A stretch of 40,459 nt of DNA from Candidatus Saganbacteria bacterium (GTDB lineage Bacteria; Margulisbacteria; WOR-1; O2-12-FULL-45-9; XYB2-FULL-48-7), in assembly GCA_016939335.1 (NCBI GenBank), contig JAFGHC010000015.1:1-40459 (forward strand). Direction: 5' to 3'. Position numbers and translations under genes: made by a program. Shown here in pieces: positions 8,145-16,216 of the stretch; position 1 is the stretch's first letter, and each line of letters starts with the position of its first letter. A model generated the notes under the pieces. That model worked only from the letters and a program-made list of their open reading frames with translations, had not been told where the DNA came from and did no database searches.

Positions 8145-8699
8145 ATGTCAATTTCAATCACCGAAGTCCGGGCCGGTACCACCGTCGAATTGGGCGGCAA
8201 GATCTTCAAGTGCCTGGAATACAACCATATTAAGTGGGCCCAGCAGGCCCGGGTCAGGGCCAAGTTCAAGGACCTGCGCACCGGGGCGATCTTCGAGCGC
8301 ACCTTTAATGTGGACGAAAAGGTTGAGCGGGCCCATATCGAATACAAGCCGATGCAGTTTCTTTATTCTGATGGCGAGGGTTTCCATTTTATGGACCCGG
8401 AATCGTTCGAACAGATCACCGTGCCCCTCAAAAAAATGGCTGAAATAGCCAAATTTCTCAAGGAAGGGTTTGTCGTCAACATTTCCTTTTACGGCGAAGA
8501 GGTCCTCGATCTTGACCTTCCTGCCTCCGTGGAGCTTAAAGTGACCGAAACCTCGCCCGGTTTTAAGGGTGACACCGTCTCCGGCGGCAAGCCGGCGACG
8601 CTCGAGACCGGCGCGGTCGTCCAGGTCCCGTTCTTTGTCAATGTCGGTGATTTGCTGAAGATCGATACAAGGGAAGGGAAGTATCTGGGGAGAGCTTAA
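8145..8699 (+). CDS. efp: Elongation factor P with atypical tip loop
   Basis: EF-P enters the ribosomal E site and relieves stalling at polyproline stretches. The 184-residue product has the three expected beta domains and a normal C-terminus (VPFFVNVGDLLKIDTREG). The loop that carries the modified Lys or Arg in other EF-Ps is abnormal. Where the family reads HVKPGKGGAFVR, this protein reads HIKWAQQARVR (about residues 28-38), one residue shorter and without the PGKG/PGRG tip. The nucleotide sequence across the loop is clean, with no sign of a frameshift. The gene lies 13 nt upstream of accB, a common pairing (efp-accB). Confidence 0.95.
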   Translation: MSISITEVRAGTTVELGGKIFKCLEYNHIKWAQQARVRAKFKDLRTGAIFERTFNVDEKVERAHIEYKPMQFLYSDGEGFHFMDPESFEQITVPLKKMAEIAKFLKEGFVVNISFYGEEVLDLDLPASVELKVTETSPGFKGDTVSGGKPATLETGAVVQVPFFVNVGDLLKIDTREGKYLGRA

Positions 8700-8712
8700 A
8701 CGGAGGTAAAAC

Positions 8713-9150
8713 ATGGACTTTGAAGTATTGAAAAAACTGATCAAACTGGCCAAGGACGAAGGGGTCAACGGTCTCTCGGTCGAGGAGAAAGGGGTCAAGT
8801 ACGAGGTCGATCTGGCCGGCGGCCCATCCGTTCCCTCCCCCGCCCCCATTCCTCACCCGATCCCTCATGCCACCCACCCCACCCCCGCTCCCGTTTCCGA
8901 GGAAGACGGCTTAGTCGCCATTTCCTCTCCGATGGTCGGGACGTTCTACCGCGCCCCTTCGCCGGAAGCGGCGCCGTTCGTCCAGCCGGGCGACGAGATC
9001 GAGCCGGGCAAGGTCGTCTGCATCGTCGAAGCGATGAAGCTGTTCAACGAGATCGAGGCCGAGGTCAGGGGAAAGATCGTGAAGGTCCTGGCCGAGAACG
9101 GCAAGCCGGTCGAATACGGGCAAAAGCTTTTCCTGGTCAAGAAGGCTTGA
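8713..9150 (+). CDS. accB: Acetyl-CoA carboxylase biotin carboxyl carrier protein
   Basis: AccB carries the biotin that shuttles CO2 between the two halves of acetyl-CoA carboxylase, the first step of fatty-acid synthesis. The 145-residue product has a short N-terminal helix region, a Pro/His/Ala-rich hinge (about 38-62) and a biotinyl domain (about 70-145) with [13 protein letters not shown]. The biotinylated lysine should be residue 109. GGAGG lies 6 nt before the start. It follows efp with 13 nt between and ends 6 nt before the convergent TSUP gene. accC is not in the window. Confidence 0.97.
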   Translation: MDFEVLKKLIKLAKDEGVNGLSVEEKGVKYEVDLAGGPSVPSPAPIPHPIPHATHPTPAPVSEEDGLVAISSPMVGTFYRAPSPEAAPFVQPGDEIEPGKVVCIVEAMKLFNEIEAEVRGKIVKVLAENGKPVEYGQKLFLVKKA

Positions 9151-9156
9151 TTTCTA

Positions 9157-9519
9157 TTAACTGAAGAAGAGCATCTGCAGCGCGATAATGAGCAGGTAGA
9201 GCCCGAAGGCCTTTTTCAGCCACATTTCCGGCAGAGGCTGCGCTAAAGTCCCGCCGATCAGGCCGCCGATCAGAAAACCGAGCGCCAGCAGGAGGGCGAA
9301 TCTCCAGTTAACGTTGCCGGCCTGATAATATTTGACCAGCGCCAGCGCCCCGACGGGAAGGAGGAGCGCGGCGATCGACGTTCCCTGCGCCAGGTGCTGG
9401 CTGGTCTTGAAAATAAGGAGGAGCGCCGGGATCAGGATCGTGGCGCCGCCGATCCCGAGCAGGCCGCTCAACGTTCCGGCGGCCAGCCCCACCGCCAGCA
9501 ACCCAAGGGTCTCGATCAT
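9157..9519 (-). CDS. Half-size TSUP (TauE/SafE) family permease
   Basis: The 120-residue membrane protein has about four spans and the TSUP start motif (GLAAGTLSGLLGIGGATILIP), in which GxGGG-like glycines line the transport path. Full TSUP transporters have two such repeats in about 250 residues; this is one repeat, which probably functions as a dimer. Substrates in the family include sulfite, sulfoacetate and other small anions; nothing here picks one. Its start overlaps the end of yqeY by 4 bp. Confidence 0.82.
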   Translation of the reverse strand: MIETLGLLAVGLAAGTLSGLLGIGGATILIPALLLIFKTSQHLAQGTSIAALLLPVGALALVKYYQAGNVNWRFALLLALGFLIGGLIGGTLAQPLPEMWLKKAFGLYLLIIALQMLFFS

Positions 9520-9965
9520 TTCAGGATTTCCCGGACGAACTGACTGACCAATTTGCCGTCGATGCCTGGGTTGTTGCCGGTCACTTCTTTCATGACGCGC
9601 CCCATTTCTTTGATTGAAGCGGCGCCGAGGGCGGCGATCGTTTTTTCGACGATCGCTTTGATCTCGTCAGGGGTCAGCTCTTTGGGAAGGTATGATTGGA
9701 CGATCGCCAGTTCCTGGCCGGCCCGGGCCGCCGCGGCCTCGCGGCCGACTTTCTTGAATTCCTCGCTCGATTCCTTGAGGTCTTTGCCGTATTTGGTCAG
9801 GATCCTGATGATCTCGGCGTCGGGCAGGTCGCCGCGCGCGTTGACATAAAGGACTTTGCTCTTCATCATCCGCAGGACGGAAAGCTTGAGTTCGTCCTTG
9901 GCCTTCATCGCCGCCTGCAGGTCGGAATTTACCTTATTCAGTAATTCCCTTTTTTCTTCACTCAT
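9516..9965 (-). CDS. yqeY: GatB/YqeY domain protein
   Basis: The 149-residue product matches the stand-alone YqeY family: LLNKVNSDLQAAMKAKDELKLSVLRMM at the N-terminus and IKEMGRVMKEVTG near the C-terminus. The same domain forms the tail of the GatB/GatE amidotransferase subunits and is thought to contact tRNA; the role of the free protein is not settled. A GGAGGG ribosome site precedes the ATG. Confidence 0.93.
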   Translation of the reverse strand: MSEEKRELLNKVNSDLQAAMKAKDELKLSVLRMMKSKVLYVNARGDLPDAEIIRILTKYGKDLKESSEEFKKVGREAAAARAGQELAIVQSYLPKELTPDEIKAIVEKTIAALGAASIKEMGRVMKEVTGNNPGIDGKLVSQFVREILK

Positions 9966-9985
9966 TCTGTTCCCTCCGTAAGAAG

Positions 9986-10014
9986 ATTATAGGTTTCGCG
10001 GCAACTTACGTCAA
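9986..10014 (-). promoter_or_regulatory. Promoter of yqeY
   Basis: On the minus strand TTGACG (10009-10014) and TATAAT (9986-9991) are 17 bp apart. It lies 20 nt upstream of the start and is followed by a ribosome site, so this gene, unlike many here, has a normal leader. Confidence 0.8.
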
Positions 10015-10028
10015 GCCGAGCAAAACCC

Positions 10029-10116
10029 TTAGCGCCCTTTGCGTCTTTGCGCCTTAGTGGTTAAATCCCCGTCAGGAATTTACCACAAAGACGCAAAGGC
10101 ACGAAGGGCACGAAGA
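10029..10116. repeat. Inverted pair of 8-bp-unit word repeats (CACAAAGACGCAAAG type)
   Basis: The right arm (10082-10116) is built of 8-9-bp units (ACCACAAA, GACGCAAA, GGCACGAA). The left arm (10029-10063) is the reverse complement of similar units (ACCACTAA, GGCGCAAA, GACGCAAA). Together they could fold into a long imperfect hairpin. The same family recurs at 12602-12691. Apart from this array and the yqeY promoter, I see nothing in 9966-10187. Confidence 0.8.
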
Positions 10117-10187
10117 GGAATATGATTGGCGGCAAAAAGCTTGAAATTTCGGCGGCAAACTATCGATAAATATCCGGAGGAAGACTA

Positions 10188-10562
10188 ATGATCGACCCGT
10201 TAGAACTGAACTCGGTTTCCGGCCAGCAGGCCGGCGGGATCCAGCAAACGCCGGCGGCCGGACAGACCTCGTTTTCCGATCTGATGCCGCAACTGATCGC
10301 CCAGGCCGGCCCGGACACGGCCGAAGGGAATATTCTGAAGGACTGGACGGAAGAATTGATGACCGGCGACCAGCACCTGGGAGCGCCCCAACACGACCAT
10401 TTGCCGCGCAAAAAGGGAGAAGAGAACAAGCTGACCGCCTATCTGCAGAACCCGGTCAACACCGCCAACCCGATCATGACCGCCGCGCCCCCTGGCGTCG
10501 ATAACGCCGCCGGGGCAGACAACTCGAACACCGGCTCGATCAATTCGGGAACGATTATTTAA
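10188..10562 (+). CDS. Hypothetical soluble protein
   Basis: A 124-residue product starts after a strong ribosome site (GGAGGAAG, about 5 nt upstream). A possible promoter is TTGAAA at 10141 with GATAAA at 10165. The protein is rich in Gln, Ala, Asn, Pro and Gly, low in hydrophobic residues and probably largely disordered. Its ends read MIDPLELNSVSG and NTGSINSGTII. No signal peptide, membrane span or known motif is seen. I do not recognise it. The composition is reminiscent of short flagellar or secreted-substrate proteins, but nothing supports that further. Confidence 0.6.
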   Translation: MIDPLELNSVSGQQAGGIQQTPAAGQTSFSDLMPQLIAQAGPDTAEGNILKDWTEELMTGDQHLGAPQHDHLPRKKGEENKLTAYLQNPVNTANPIMTAAPPGVDNAAGADNSNTGSINSGTII

Positions 10563-10578
10563 GCACCCCTGCCCACTA

Positions 10579-10720
10579 AATAACAAATTACAAGCATCAA
10601 ATAACAAACAATACCTAAACAACAAATACTAATTGCCTAAACAGAAGGCCGTTTAAGTCGTTATGATTTGATGAATTGGAATTTGTTTGTTATTTGTAAT
10701 TTGTTATTTGTTGTTTGTTG
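10579..10720. repeat. Inverted pair of heptamer arrays (AATAACA / TTTGTTA)
   Basis: From 10579 to about 10627 the sequence runs in 7-bp units (AATAACA, AATTACA, AGCATCA, AATAACA, AACAATA and so on). From 10686 to 10720 it runs in the complementary units (TTTGTTA, TTTGTAA, TTTGTTA, TTTGTTG, TTTGTTG). The two arms can pair into a hairpin. This fills most of the space between a hypothetical gene and the convergent flavoprotein and might act as a weak bidirectional terminator. Confidence 0.85.
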
Positions 10721-10731
10721 GAACGCTATCT

Positions 10732-11304
10732 CTATTTCAGCTTCCCTAGCAGCCAGGCGAGGTTCTGGCCGAGCGCGGCCATCGTTTTCATCCCCTCTTC
10801 GTCCTTTTCCACTTCGCCGGGATTGCGGCCGAGGCCGTCGTTCCAGTAGACCGAGCCGGCGACGATCATTTCGTTGATCAGGAAGAAATGATTAATGGTA
10901 TCGAAAGCGTGGATGGCGCCGCCCCGCCTGACCGCCACGACCGCCGCCCCCGCCTTGCGCCGGAACAGCCCCGGGTTGGCCCGGCCGACGAACCCGGCGC
11001 GCTCGATCACCGCCTTGAGGCCGGCGCTGCAGTCGGCAAAATAAGTCGGCGACGCCAGGATGATGCCGTCGGCGCCGGCCAGTTTCTCAATGATCGGGTT
11101 CATGTCATCATCGCTCACCGCGCAGCGCCGGTCCTTATTGTCAAAACAGCGGTAGCAGGCGGCGCAGCCCGCGAGCTTTTTGCCGGCCAGCTGGACCAGT
11201 TCCGTTTCGAACCCCGCTTTTCCCAGTTCGGCGAATACTTCTCTTACCAGCAGGGCGGTGTTGCCGTCCTGTCTGGCGCTGCCGTTGATCGCGACGACTT
11301 TCAT
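10732..11304 (-). CDS. NAD(P)H-dependent FMN reductase, iron-sulfur flavoprotein type
   Basis: The product (190 residues from ATG 11304) has a flavodoxin-like fold: MKVVAINGSARQDGNTALLV binds the FMN phosphate and ILASPTYFADCS is the second flavin loop. A compact cysteine cluster C-x2-C-x2-C-x7-C (about residues 47-61) matches the 4Fe-4S site of archaeal and bacterial iron-sulfur flavoproteins (Isf). Family members move electrons between ferredoxin-like carriers and small acceptors, some detoxifying O2 or peroxide. I place the start 1 nt after the idh stop; an ATG at 11319 would overlap it. Co-transcribed with idh. Confidence 0.83.
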   Translation of the reverse strand: MKVVAINGSARQDGNTALLVREVFAELGKAGFETELVQLAGKKLAGCAACYRCFDNKDRRCAVSDDDMNPIIEKLAGADGIILASPTYFADCSAGLKAVIERAGFVGRANPGLFRRKAGAAVVAVRRGGAIHAFDTINHFFLINEMIVAGSVYWNDGLGRNPGEVEKDEEGMKTMAALGQNLAWLLGKLK

Positions 11305-11305
11305 A

Positions 11306-12385
11306 TTACAAAGCGGCAATGATCGCGTCGGCCATCTGCGAGGTGCCGGCGGCGGAAGGATCGTTGCGGTCGGCTTTCATGTCGTAGGTCACGTTCTTGC
11401 CCGCGGCGATAACTTTGGCGACCGCCGCTTCCAGGCGCTGTGCCGCTTTTTTCTCGCCGAGGTGATCGAGCATCAGGACGGCGGAGAGGACCATCGCCGC
11501 CGGATTGACCTTGTTCTGGCCGGTGTATTTCGGCGCCGAGCCGTGGATCGCCTCGAAAACGGCGATACCGTCGCCCAGGTTGGCGCCGGGGGCGACCCCC
11601 AGCCCGCCGATCAGTCCGGCGCAGAGGTCGGAAAGGATGTCGCCGTAAAGGTTCGGCAGGCAAATAACGTCGTAGAGCTCCGGTTTCTGGACGAGCTGCA
11701 TGCACATATTGTCGATCAGCCGCTCCTCGTACTCGATCTTCCCCTCATACTCTTTGGCGACCGCCTGCGCCGCTTTGAAGAAGAGGCCGTCGGTGAATTT
11801 CATGATGTTCGCCTTGGTGACGGCGGTGACTTTTTTGCGGTTATACTTGACGGCGTAATCAAAGGCGAATTTGACGATCCGTTTCGTGCCGGTAATCGAG
11901 ATCGGCTTGATGGAAATGCCCGAATCGGGGCGGATCTGCTTCTTTGACAGCTTTTCGATTTCGGCAATCAGGGAATTGGTCTCGGCTTTCCCTTCTTCAA
12001 ACTCGATGCCGGCGTAAAGGTCCTCGGTATTCTCCCTGACGATGACCAGATCGATGTTCTCGTATCTTGATCTGACGCCTTTATACGACCTGGTCGGGCG
12101 CAGACAGGCGTAGAGGTCGAGTTCCTTGCGGATGGCGACGTTGACCGAGCGGAAACCGGTGCCGATCGGCGTGGTCAGGGGCCCCTTGAGGGCGACCTTG
12201 TTCTTCCTGATGGAAGCTAAAGTCGAACCCGGCAGCGGCGTCCCGTATTTGGGAATGACGTCGGCGCCCGCTTCGGCGATCTCCCAGTCAATCTTGACGC
12301 CGGTGGCGTCGACGCAGCGCCGCGCCGCCGTGGAAACTTCCGGCCCGATCCCGTCGCCGGGGATGAGGGTGATCTTGTAAGCCAT
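11306..12385 (-). CDS. NAD-type isocitrate dehydrogenase (IDH/IPMDH family)
   Basis: The 359-residue product is a beta-decarboxylating dehydrogenase. It has the [10 protein letters not shown] start, the substrate segment [30 protein letters not shown], the metal-binding [13 protein letters not shown] and the NAD site [14 protein letters not shown]. The substrate segment with Ser and Asn and the 'LYACLRP' stretch fit the NAD-dependent isocitrate dehydrogenase branch (related to mitochondrial IDH3) better than 3-isopropylmalate dehydrogenase. It would convert isocitrate to 2-oxoglutarate. No leu genes are nearby, which also favours isocitrate; homoisocitrate cannot be excluded. Confidence 0.88.
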   Translation of the reverse strand: MAYKITLIPGDGIGPEVSTAARRCVDATGVKIDWEIAEAGADVIPKYGTPLPGSTLASIRKNKVALKGPLTTPIGTGFRSVNVAIRKELDLYACLRPTRSYKGVRSRYENIDLVIVRENTEDLYAGIEFEEGKAETNSLIAEIEKLSKKQIRPDSGISIKPISITGTKRIVKFAFDYAVKYNRKKVTAVTKANIMKFTDGLFFKAAQAVAKEYEGKIEYEERLIDNMCMQLVQKPELYDVICLPNLYGDILSDLCAGLIGGLGVAPGANLGDGIAVFEAIHGSAPKYTGQNKVNPAAMVLSAVLMLDHLGEKKAAQRLEAAVAKVIAAGKNVTYDMKADRNDPSAAGTSQMADAIIAAL

Positions 12386-12391
12386 GTTTTC

Positions 12392-12400
12392 ATTATATCA
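12392..12400 (-). promoter_or_regulatory. Extended -10 promoter of the isocitrate dehydrogenase gene
   Basis: On the minus strand TGATATAAT forms an extended -10 box (TATAAT at 12392-12397) ending 6 nt before the ATG at 12385. A leaderless transcript is predicted. Confidence 0.65.
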
Positions 12401-12407
12401 TATGGGG

Positions 12408-12483
12408 AGCAGAGGGCGGGACAGAAGGCAAGGAAGGGCAAGGAAAGAGGGAAAAGGCGGGACAAAGGACGGAACAGAAGGCA
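12408..12483. repeat. Purine-rich word repeat (GGCGGGACAAAGG family)
   Basis: Loose repeats of 7-10-bp words such as GGCGGGACA, GAAGGCA and AGGAAGGGCA run through this stretch. The same words occur at 22165-22207 (reverse complement) and 27216-27390 (both strands). Confidence 0.7.
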
Positions 12484-12564
12484 GTCGCGCAACTAAAAGA
12501 ACTCGGGGTCGCCGAGATCAATGTCGCGCCCGACCTCATAACCGAACGCGCCCGCTGGGCATGA
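12478..12564 (+). pseudogene. Possible coding remnant
   Basis: Just after the word repeat, an open frame reads like real protein (AVAQLKELGVAEINVAPD and on to RARWA, stop at 12562-12564). It has no start codon and is cut on its left side by the repeat. It may be the tail of a lost gene. I cannot name the family. The rest of 12386-12688 holds repeats and no gene. Confidence 0.25.
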
Positions 12565-12601
12565 TCTACCTGCCCTATGAATTCATCTTTGCGCCGGCAG
12601 C

Positions 12602-12691
12602 TTAGCGTCCTTCGCGTCTTAGCGCTCTTTGTGGTAAAATTCGGAAAGGGAATTAACCACTAAGACACTAAGGCGCAAAGTACACAAAGTG
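12602..12691. repeat. Inverted pair of 8-bp-unit word repeats reaching into ddl
   Basis: A left arm (about 12602-12635) and a right arm (about 12655-12691) of CACTAAGGCGCAAAG-type units face each other, as at 10029-10116. The right arm ends in CACAAAGTG, whose GTG at 12689 is the best start codon of ddl. Confidence 0.8.
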
Positions 12692-13627
12692 AAAGATTTA
12701 AAGGACAAAAAAATCGCCGTGCTCTGCGGCGGGCGCTCCGGAGAAAGAGACGTTTCGCTCCGCTCCGGCCAGCGCGTGTTCGACTCCCTCAAAAAACAGG
12801 GTTTTGACGTCATCGAGCTCGACCCCGACGACAATCTGATCGCTATGCTGAAAAAACACCGGATCGATCTTGTCTATATCGCCCTCCACGGCCGCTGGGG
12901 CGAGGACGGCTGTGTTCAGGGAATACTGGAACTTGCCGGCATCCCTTATACCGGCTCGGGGGTCCTCGCTTCGGCGCTGGCGATGAACAAGCTGGCCGCC
13001 AAAAAAATGTTCAATGTTGCGGAGGTCCCGACGCCGCGCTACGCGGAGCTTGACGCGCGCGGCGACCTCGCCGCGCAGGCGGAAAAGATCAAGCGGGCGC
13101 TCCCCCTGCCGCTCGTCGTCAAACCGGTCTCGGAAGGGAGCAGCCTCGGCGTCAGCCTCATCAGGGAAGGTGACGATCTGGCGCGGACGCTGGAGCAGAC
13201 CGTCAGGGAATACCATGAGGTTTTCGTCGAAGAGTTCATCAAGGGGCGCGAAGTGACGGTCGGCCTCATCGGCCGCGACGCAGAGCTGCGGGCCCTGCCC
13301 GTCCTGGAACTGGTGCCGCGCAAGGCTTTCTACGATTTTGAGGCCAAGTACACGTCGGGGATGACGGAATTCATCCTGCCGGCGCGCCTCCCCCGACCGC
13401 TCTATGAAAAAACACAGGCGACCGCGCTGGCCGCCCACCGCGCCCTCGGCTGCCGGGGGGTTTCGCGCGTCGACATGATCGTCGCGGAACGCGGCCAGAC
13501 GGCGTACGTCACCGAGGTCAACTCGAGCCCCGGCCTGACCGAGCAGTCCGACCTCCCCGCCGAAGCGGCCCACGCGGGGATCAGCTTTGACCAATTGGTG
13601 GTAAAGATACTGGAAAGTGCCTGCTAA
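12689..13627 (+). CDS. ddl: D-alanine--D-alanine ligase
   Basis: Ddl makes the D-Ala-D-Ala dipeptide for peptidoglycan precursors. The 312-residue product has the N-terminal KKIAVLCGGRSGERDVSLRSG motif, the serine-rich lid (KPVSEGSSLGVSL) of the ATP-grasp fold, and the metal/substrate end TEVNSSPGLTEQSDLP. Length is normal. The only suitable start is a GTG at 12689, formed by the end of a word repeat, with no clear ribosome site. It is followed by ftsQ and ftsZ, the usual division-gene order, but murC, murB and ftsA are missing from the cluster. Confidence 0.96.
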   Translation: MKDLKDKKIAVLCGGRSGERDVSLRSGQRVFDSLKKQGFDVIELDPDDNLIAMLKKHRIDLVYIALHGRWGEDGCVQGILELAGIPYTGSGVLASALAMNKLAAKKMFNVAEVPTPRYAELDARGDLAAQAEKIKRALPLPLVVKPVSEGSSLGVSLIREGDDLARTLEQTVREYHEVFVEEFIKGREVTVGLIGRDAELRALPVLELVPRKAFYDFEAKYTSGMTEFILPARLPRPLYEKTQATALAAHRALGCRGVSRVDMIVAERGQTAYVTEVNSSPGLTEQSDLPAEAAHAGISFDQLVVKILESAC

Positions 13628-13655
13628 GGCAAAAGTAAAAAGGCAAAAGTAAAAA
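13628..13655. repeat. Two exact 14-bp (2 x 7) repeats before ftsQ
   Basis: GGCAAAAGTAAAAA occurs twice in tandem (13628-13641 and 13642-13655), filling the ddl-ftsQ gap. The next three bases are the GTG start of ftsQ. Confidence 0.9.
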
Positions 13656-14429
13656 GTGGCGGGCAGAAAAAGACGAAAAGAAAAAAGAAAGAGACAAAAA
13701 TTACCCTTTAGGTTCCGCCTGTTCGTCATTTTTGTCCTGCTGGTGCTGACCGGCGCTGGCGGCTATTACCTGCTCTCCCTGCCGATCTGGCGGATCACCG
13801 AGATCACGGTCAGCGGCGCGCAGATGCTCTCCGCCGACGAGCTCCGCGACCTCTCCGGCATCCCCTTGGCGGAGAACCTGTTCTTCACCGGTTTCCAGCG
13901 CCCGCGCGACAATCTGCGCAAGATCACTGCCATCAAGGAATTCCACCTTTACCGCATTCCGCCGGGGACCGTGCTGATCAAGCTGATCGAGCGGCGGCCG
14001 ATCGCCGTGCTCCTCTTCAACAACAAGTCGGCCATCGTTGACGCCGACGGCTATATCTTGAACCGCAACCCCAACCTGACGCTTAACGTCCCCCACATGA
14101 CGGAACTGCCGGTCGTCCTGGGGGTCGGCTCGGTCGAGTTCGCCGGCGAGGAGCGGATCGATCCCCGCGCCTCCCAGCTGATCGCCAGCGTCATCGGCGA
14201 GCTGGCCAGCCTGCTCGGCTCGCGCCATCTTCAGCTCGAGACCGGCGATTTTGAGCGGATCAAATTTTCGCTCGACGACCTTCTCGTGGTCAAAGTCGGC
14301 CGCAACGAGGCGGTCAGGCGCAAAATGGCGGTCTTCAAGGCGCTCCTGCCCGAGCTCGAAGGGCGCTGGGACAAGGTTGTGTATGTGGACGTCCGCTATC
14401 CCGACAACCCCGTAATCCGTTATAAATAA
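13656..14429 (+). CDS. ftsQ: Cell division protein FtsQ
   Basis: FtsQ links early and late divisome proteins at the septum. The 257-residue product has a very basic cytoplasmic tail (residues 2-20), one membrane span (about 23-43), a POTRA domain (about 46-115: WRITEITVSGAQMLSADELRDLSGI) and a beta domain ending VVYVDVRYPDNPVIRYK. Layout and position between ddl and ftsZ make the call firm. The start is a GTG directly after a heptamer-type repeat; no ribosome site is seen. Confidence 0.93.
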   Translation: MAGRKRRKEKRKRQKLPFRFRLFVIFVLLVLTGAGGYYLLSLPIWRITEITVSGAQMLSADELRDLSGIPLAENLFFTGFQRPRDNLRKITAIKEFHLYRIPPGTVLIKLIERRPIAVLLFNNKSAIVDADGYILNRNPNLTLNVPHMTELPVVLGVGSVEFAGEERIDPRASQLIASVIGELASLLGSRHLQLETGDFERIKFSLDDLLVVKVGRNEAVRRKMAVFKALLPELEGRWDKVVYVDVRYPDNPVIRYK

Positions 14430-14444
14430 CACCGATCCCCGGAC

Positions 14445-14472
14445 TTGCTTTATAGTTATCCTGTGCTAGAAT
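14445..14472 (+). promoter_or_regulatory. Promoter of ftsZ
   Basis: TTGCTT (14445-14450) and TAGAAT (14467-14472) are 16 bp apart, with a TGC extension before the -10. The message has a normal ~40-nt leader with a small CCACG/CGTGG hairpin and a ribosome site (AAAGGAG) before ATG 14521. Confidence 0.7.
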
Positions 14473-14520
14473 GTTTTTATCAAAATCCATTCCACGCGAC
14501 GTGGAAAGGAGCAGGATAAT

Positions 14521-15597
14521 ATGTTGGCAAGCAACGGTCAGGGCCAGGGGTTCGCGACGATCAAAGTTTTCGGCATCGGCGGCGGCGGGACCAACGCGGT
14601 CAACCGGATGATCTCGGGCGGGGTCAAAGGGGTCGAGTTCTGGGGCTGCAACACCGACCTGCAGGCGCTGAACGTTTCCCTGGCCGATCACAAGCTCCAG
14701 CTGGGCGCTAAATTGACCCGCGGTCTCGGCGCCGGCAGCAATCCCGAGGTCGGCCAGAAAGCGGCCGAAGAAAGCAAGGCCGATATCCAGATCGCCCTCG
14801 AGGGGGCCGACATGATCTTTTTGACCGCCGGCATGGGCGGCGGCACCGGCACCGGCGCTTCGCCCGTCATCGCCGAAGTCGCCAAAGAGATGGGCTGCCT
14901 GACCGTCGGCGTGGTAACGCGGCCGTTCCGCTTCGAGGGCCCGGTCCGCATTTCCCAGGCCGAGTCCGGCATCGCCCTGCTCAAGGAAAAAGTCGACGCC
15001 CTGATCGTCATTCCCAACGACAAACTCCTCCAGGTGGTGGAAAGAAAAACCTCGATCATCGAAGCCTTCAAGATCGCCGACGACGTCCTGCGGCAGGGCG
15101 TGAAAGGCATTTCCGACCTGATCACCGTTCCCGGCCTGATCAATCTCGATTTCGCCGACGTGCGCACGATCATGTTCGAGGCCGGTTCCGCCATGATGGG
15201 GATCGGCACCGGTTCGGGCGAGAACCGCGCCACCGAGGCGGCCGAGGCGGCCATTTCTTCGCCGCTGCTCGAAGAGACGATCACCGGCGCCAAGGGGATC
15301 ATTTTCAACGTGACCGGCGGCTCCGATCTGACCCTTTACGAGGTCAACGAAGCGGCCGAGGTCATCTACAACGCGGGCGATCCCGACGCCAACATCATCT
15401 TCGGCGCGACGATCGACGAGAAGCTGCAGGGCGACGTGGTCGTCACCGTCATCGCCACCGGCTTCAAGCCCTCGGCCAAAAAAGAAAAAGAGGCCCTCCC
15501 CTTTCTGCGTCCCAGAACGGCCGGCTCCCCGGCGGCCGGCGCGGGTTCATCTTCGGGCGGCAAAGACCACATCGAATTGCCGCCGTTCATGAGATAA
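14521..15597 (+). CDS. ftsZ: Cell division GTPase FtsZ
   Basis: FtsZ polymerises into the division ring. The 358-residue product has the tubulin signature [12 protein letters not shown], the [13 protein letters not shown] start, the T7 loop region [11 protein letters not shown] and a C-terminal conserved peptide ending IELPPFMR that would bind membrane tethers. Its usual tether FtsA is not adjacent. marC begins one base after the stop and is probably co-transcribed. Confidence 0.98.
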   Translation: MLASNGQGQGFATIKVFGIGGGGTNAVNRMISGGVKGVEFWGCNTDLQALNVSLADHKLQLGAKLTRGLGAGSNPEVGQKAAEESKADIQIALEGADMIFLTAGMGGGTGTGASPVIAEVAKEMGCLTVGVVTRPFRFEGPVRISQAESGIALLKEKVDALIVIPNDKLLQVVERKTSIIEAFKIADDVLRQGVKGISDLITVPGLINLDFADVRTIMFEAGSAMMGIGTGSGENRATEAAEAAISSPLLEETITGAKGIIFNVTGGSDLTLYEVNEAAEVIYNAGDPDANIIFGATIDEKLQGDVVVTVIATGFKPSAKKEKEALPFLRPRTAGSPAAGAGSSSGGKDHIELPPFMR

Positions 15598-16191
15598 ATG
15601 GACGCCGCATTCTTCTGGCCGTTCTTCAAATCTTTTGTCGCCCTGTTCATCATCACCGATTCGCTCGGCAATCTCCCTTTTTTCCTCGGTCTGACCGAAG
15701 GTGAATCGCGGGCCGAACAAAGGAAGGTCTTTGCGACCGCCCTGCTGACCGGTTTTGTTATCTTGGTCGGTTTTATTTTCCTCGGCAACGCCCTGCTGGA
15801 GCTTTTCAGTGTGACGCTGGAGGATTTCCGCATCGCCGGCGGCATCCTGCTTTTCTGGATCGCCGTCGAGATCATGCTGCGGGGGCGGGTCACCATCGAA
15901 CACAAAGAAGATATGGGGGTCGTGCCGCTGGGGAGTCCGCTCCTGGTCGGCCCGGGCGCGATCACCACCGCGCTGGTCCTGCAGCAGTCTTACGGCTACT
16001 GGGTGGTCCTGGCGGCGATCGTCGCCTGCTTCGCGGCCATCTGGCTGGTCCTTTACTTCGCCGACGCGATCAACGCGATCCTCGGCAAGAACGGCTCGCT
16101 GGTCCTGACCAAGATCGCCGCGATCCTCATCGCCGCGATCGCCGTGCAGTTCGTGCGGCAGGGGGTCTGCGCGATCTTCCGCTTGGGCTGA
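15598..16191 (+). CDS. MarC family integral membrane protein
   Basis: The 197-residue product has about six membrane spans and the MarC signatures FKSFVALFIITDSLGNLPFFLGLT and GSPLLVGPGAITTALVL. MarC proteins are widespread; their substrate and role are unsettled, and the old link to multiple antibiotic resistance has not held up. It starts directly after the ftsZ stop with no gap, so it relies on ftsZ for expression. Confidence 0.9.
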   Translation: MDAAFFWPFFKSFVALFIITDSLGNLPFFLGLTEGESRAEQRKVFATALLTGFVILVGFIFLGNALLELFSVTLEDFRIAGGILLFWIAVEIMLRGRVTIEHKEDMGVVPLGSPLLVGPGAITTALVLQQSYGYWVVLAAIVACFAAIWLVLYFADAINAILGKNGSLVLTKIAAILIAAIAVQFVRQGVCAIFRLG

Positions 16192-16216
16192 AGAATTTGT
16201 CCCGGGAGGAAAAGGG

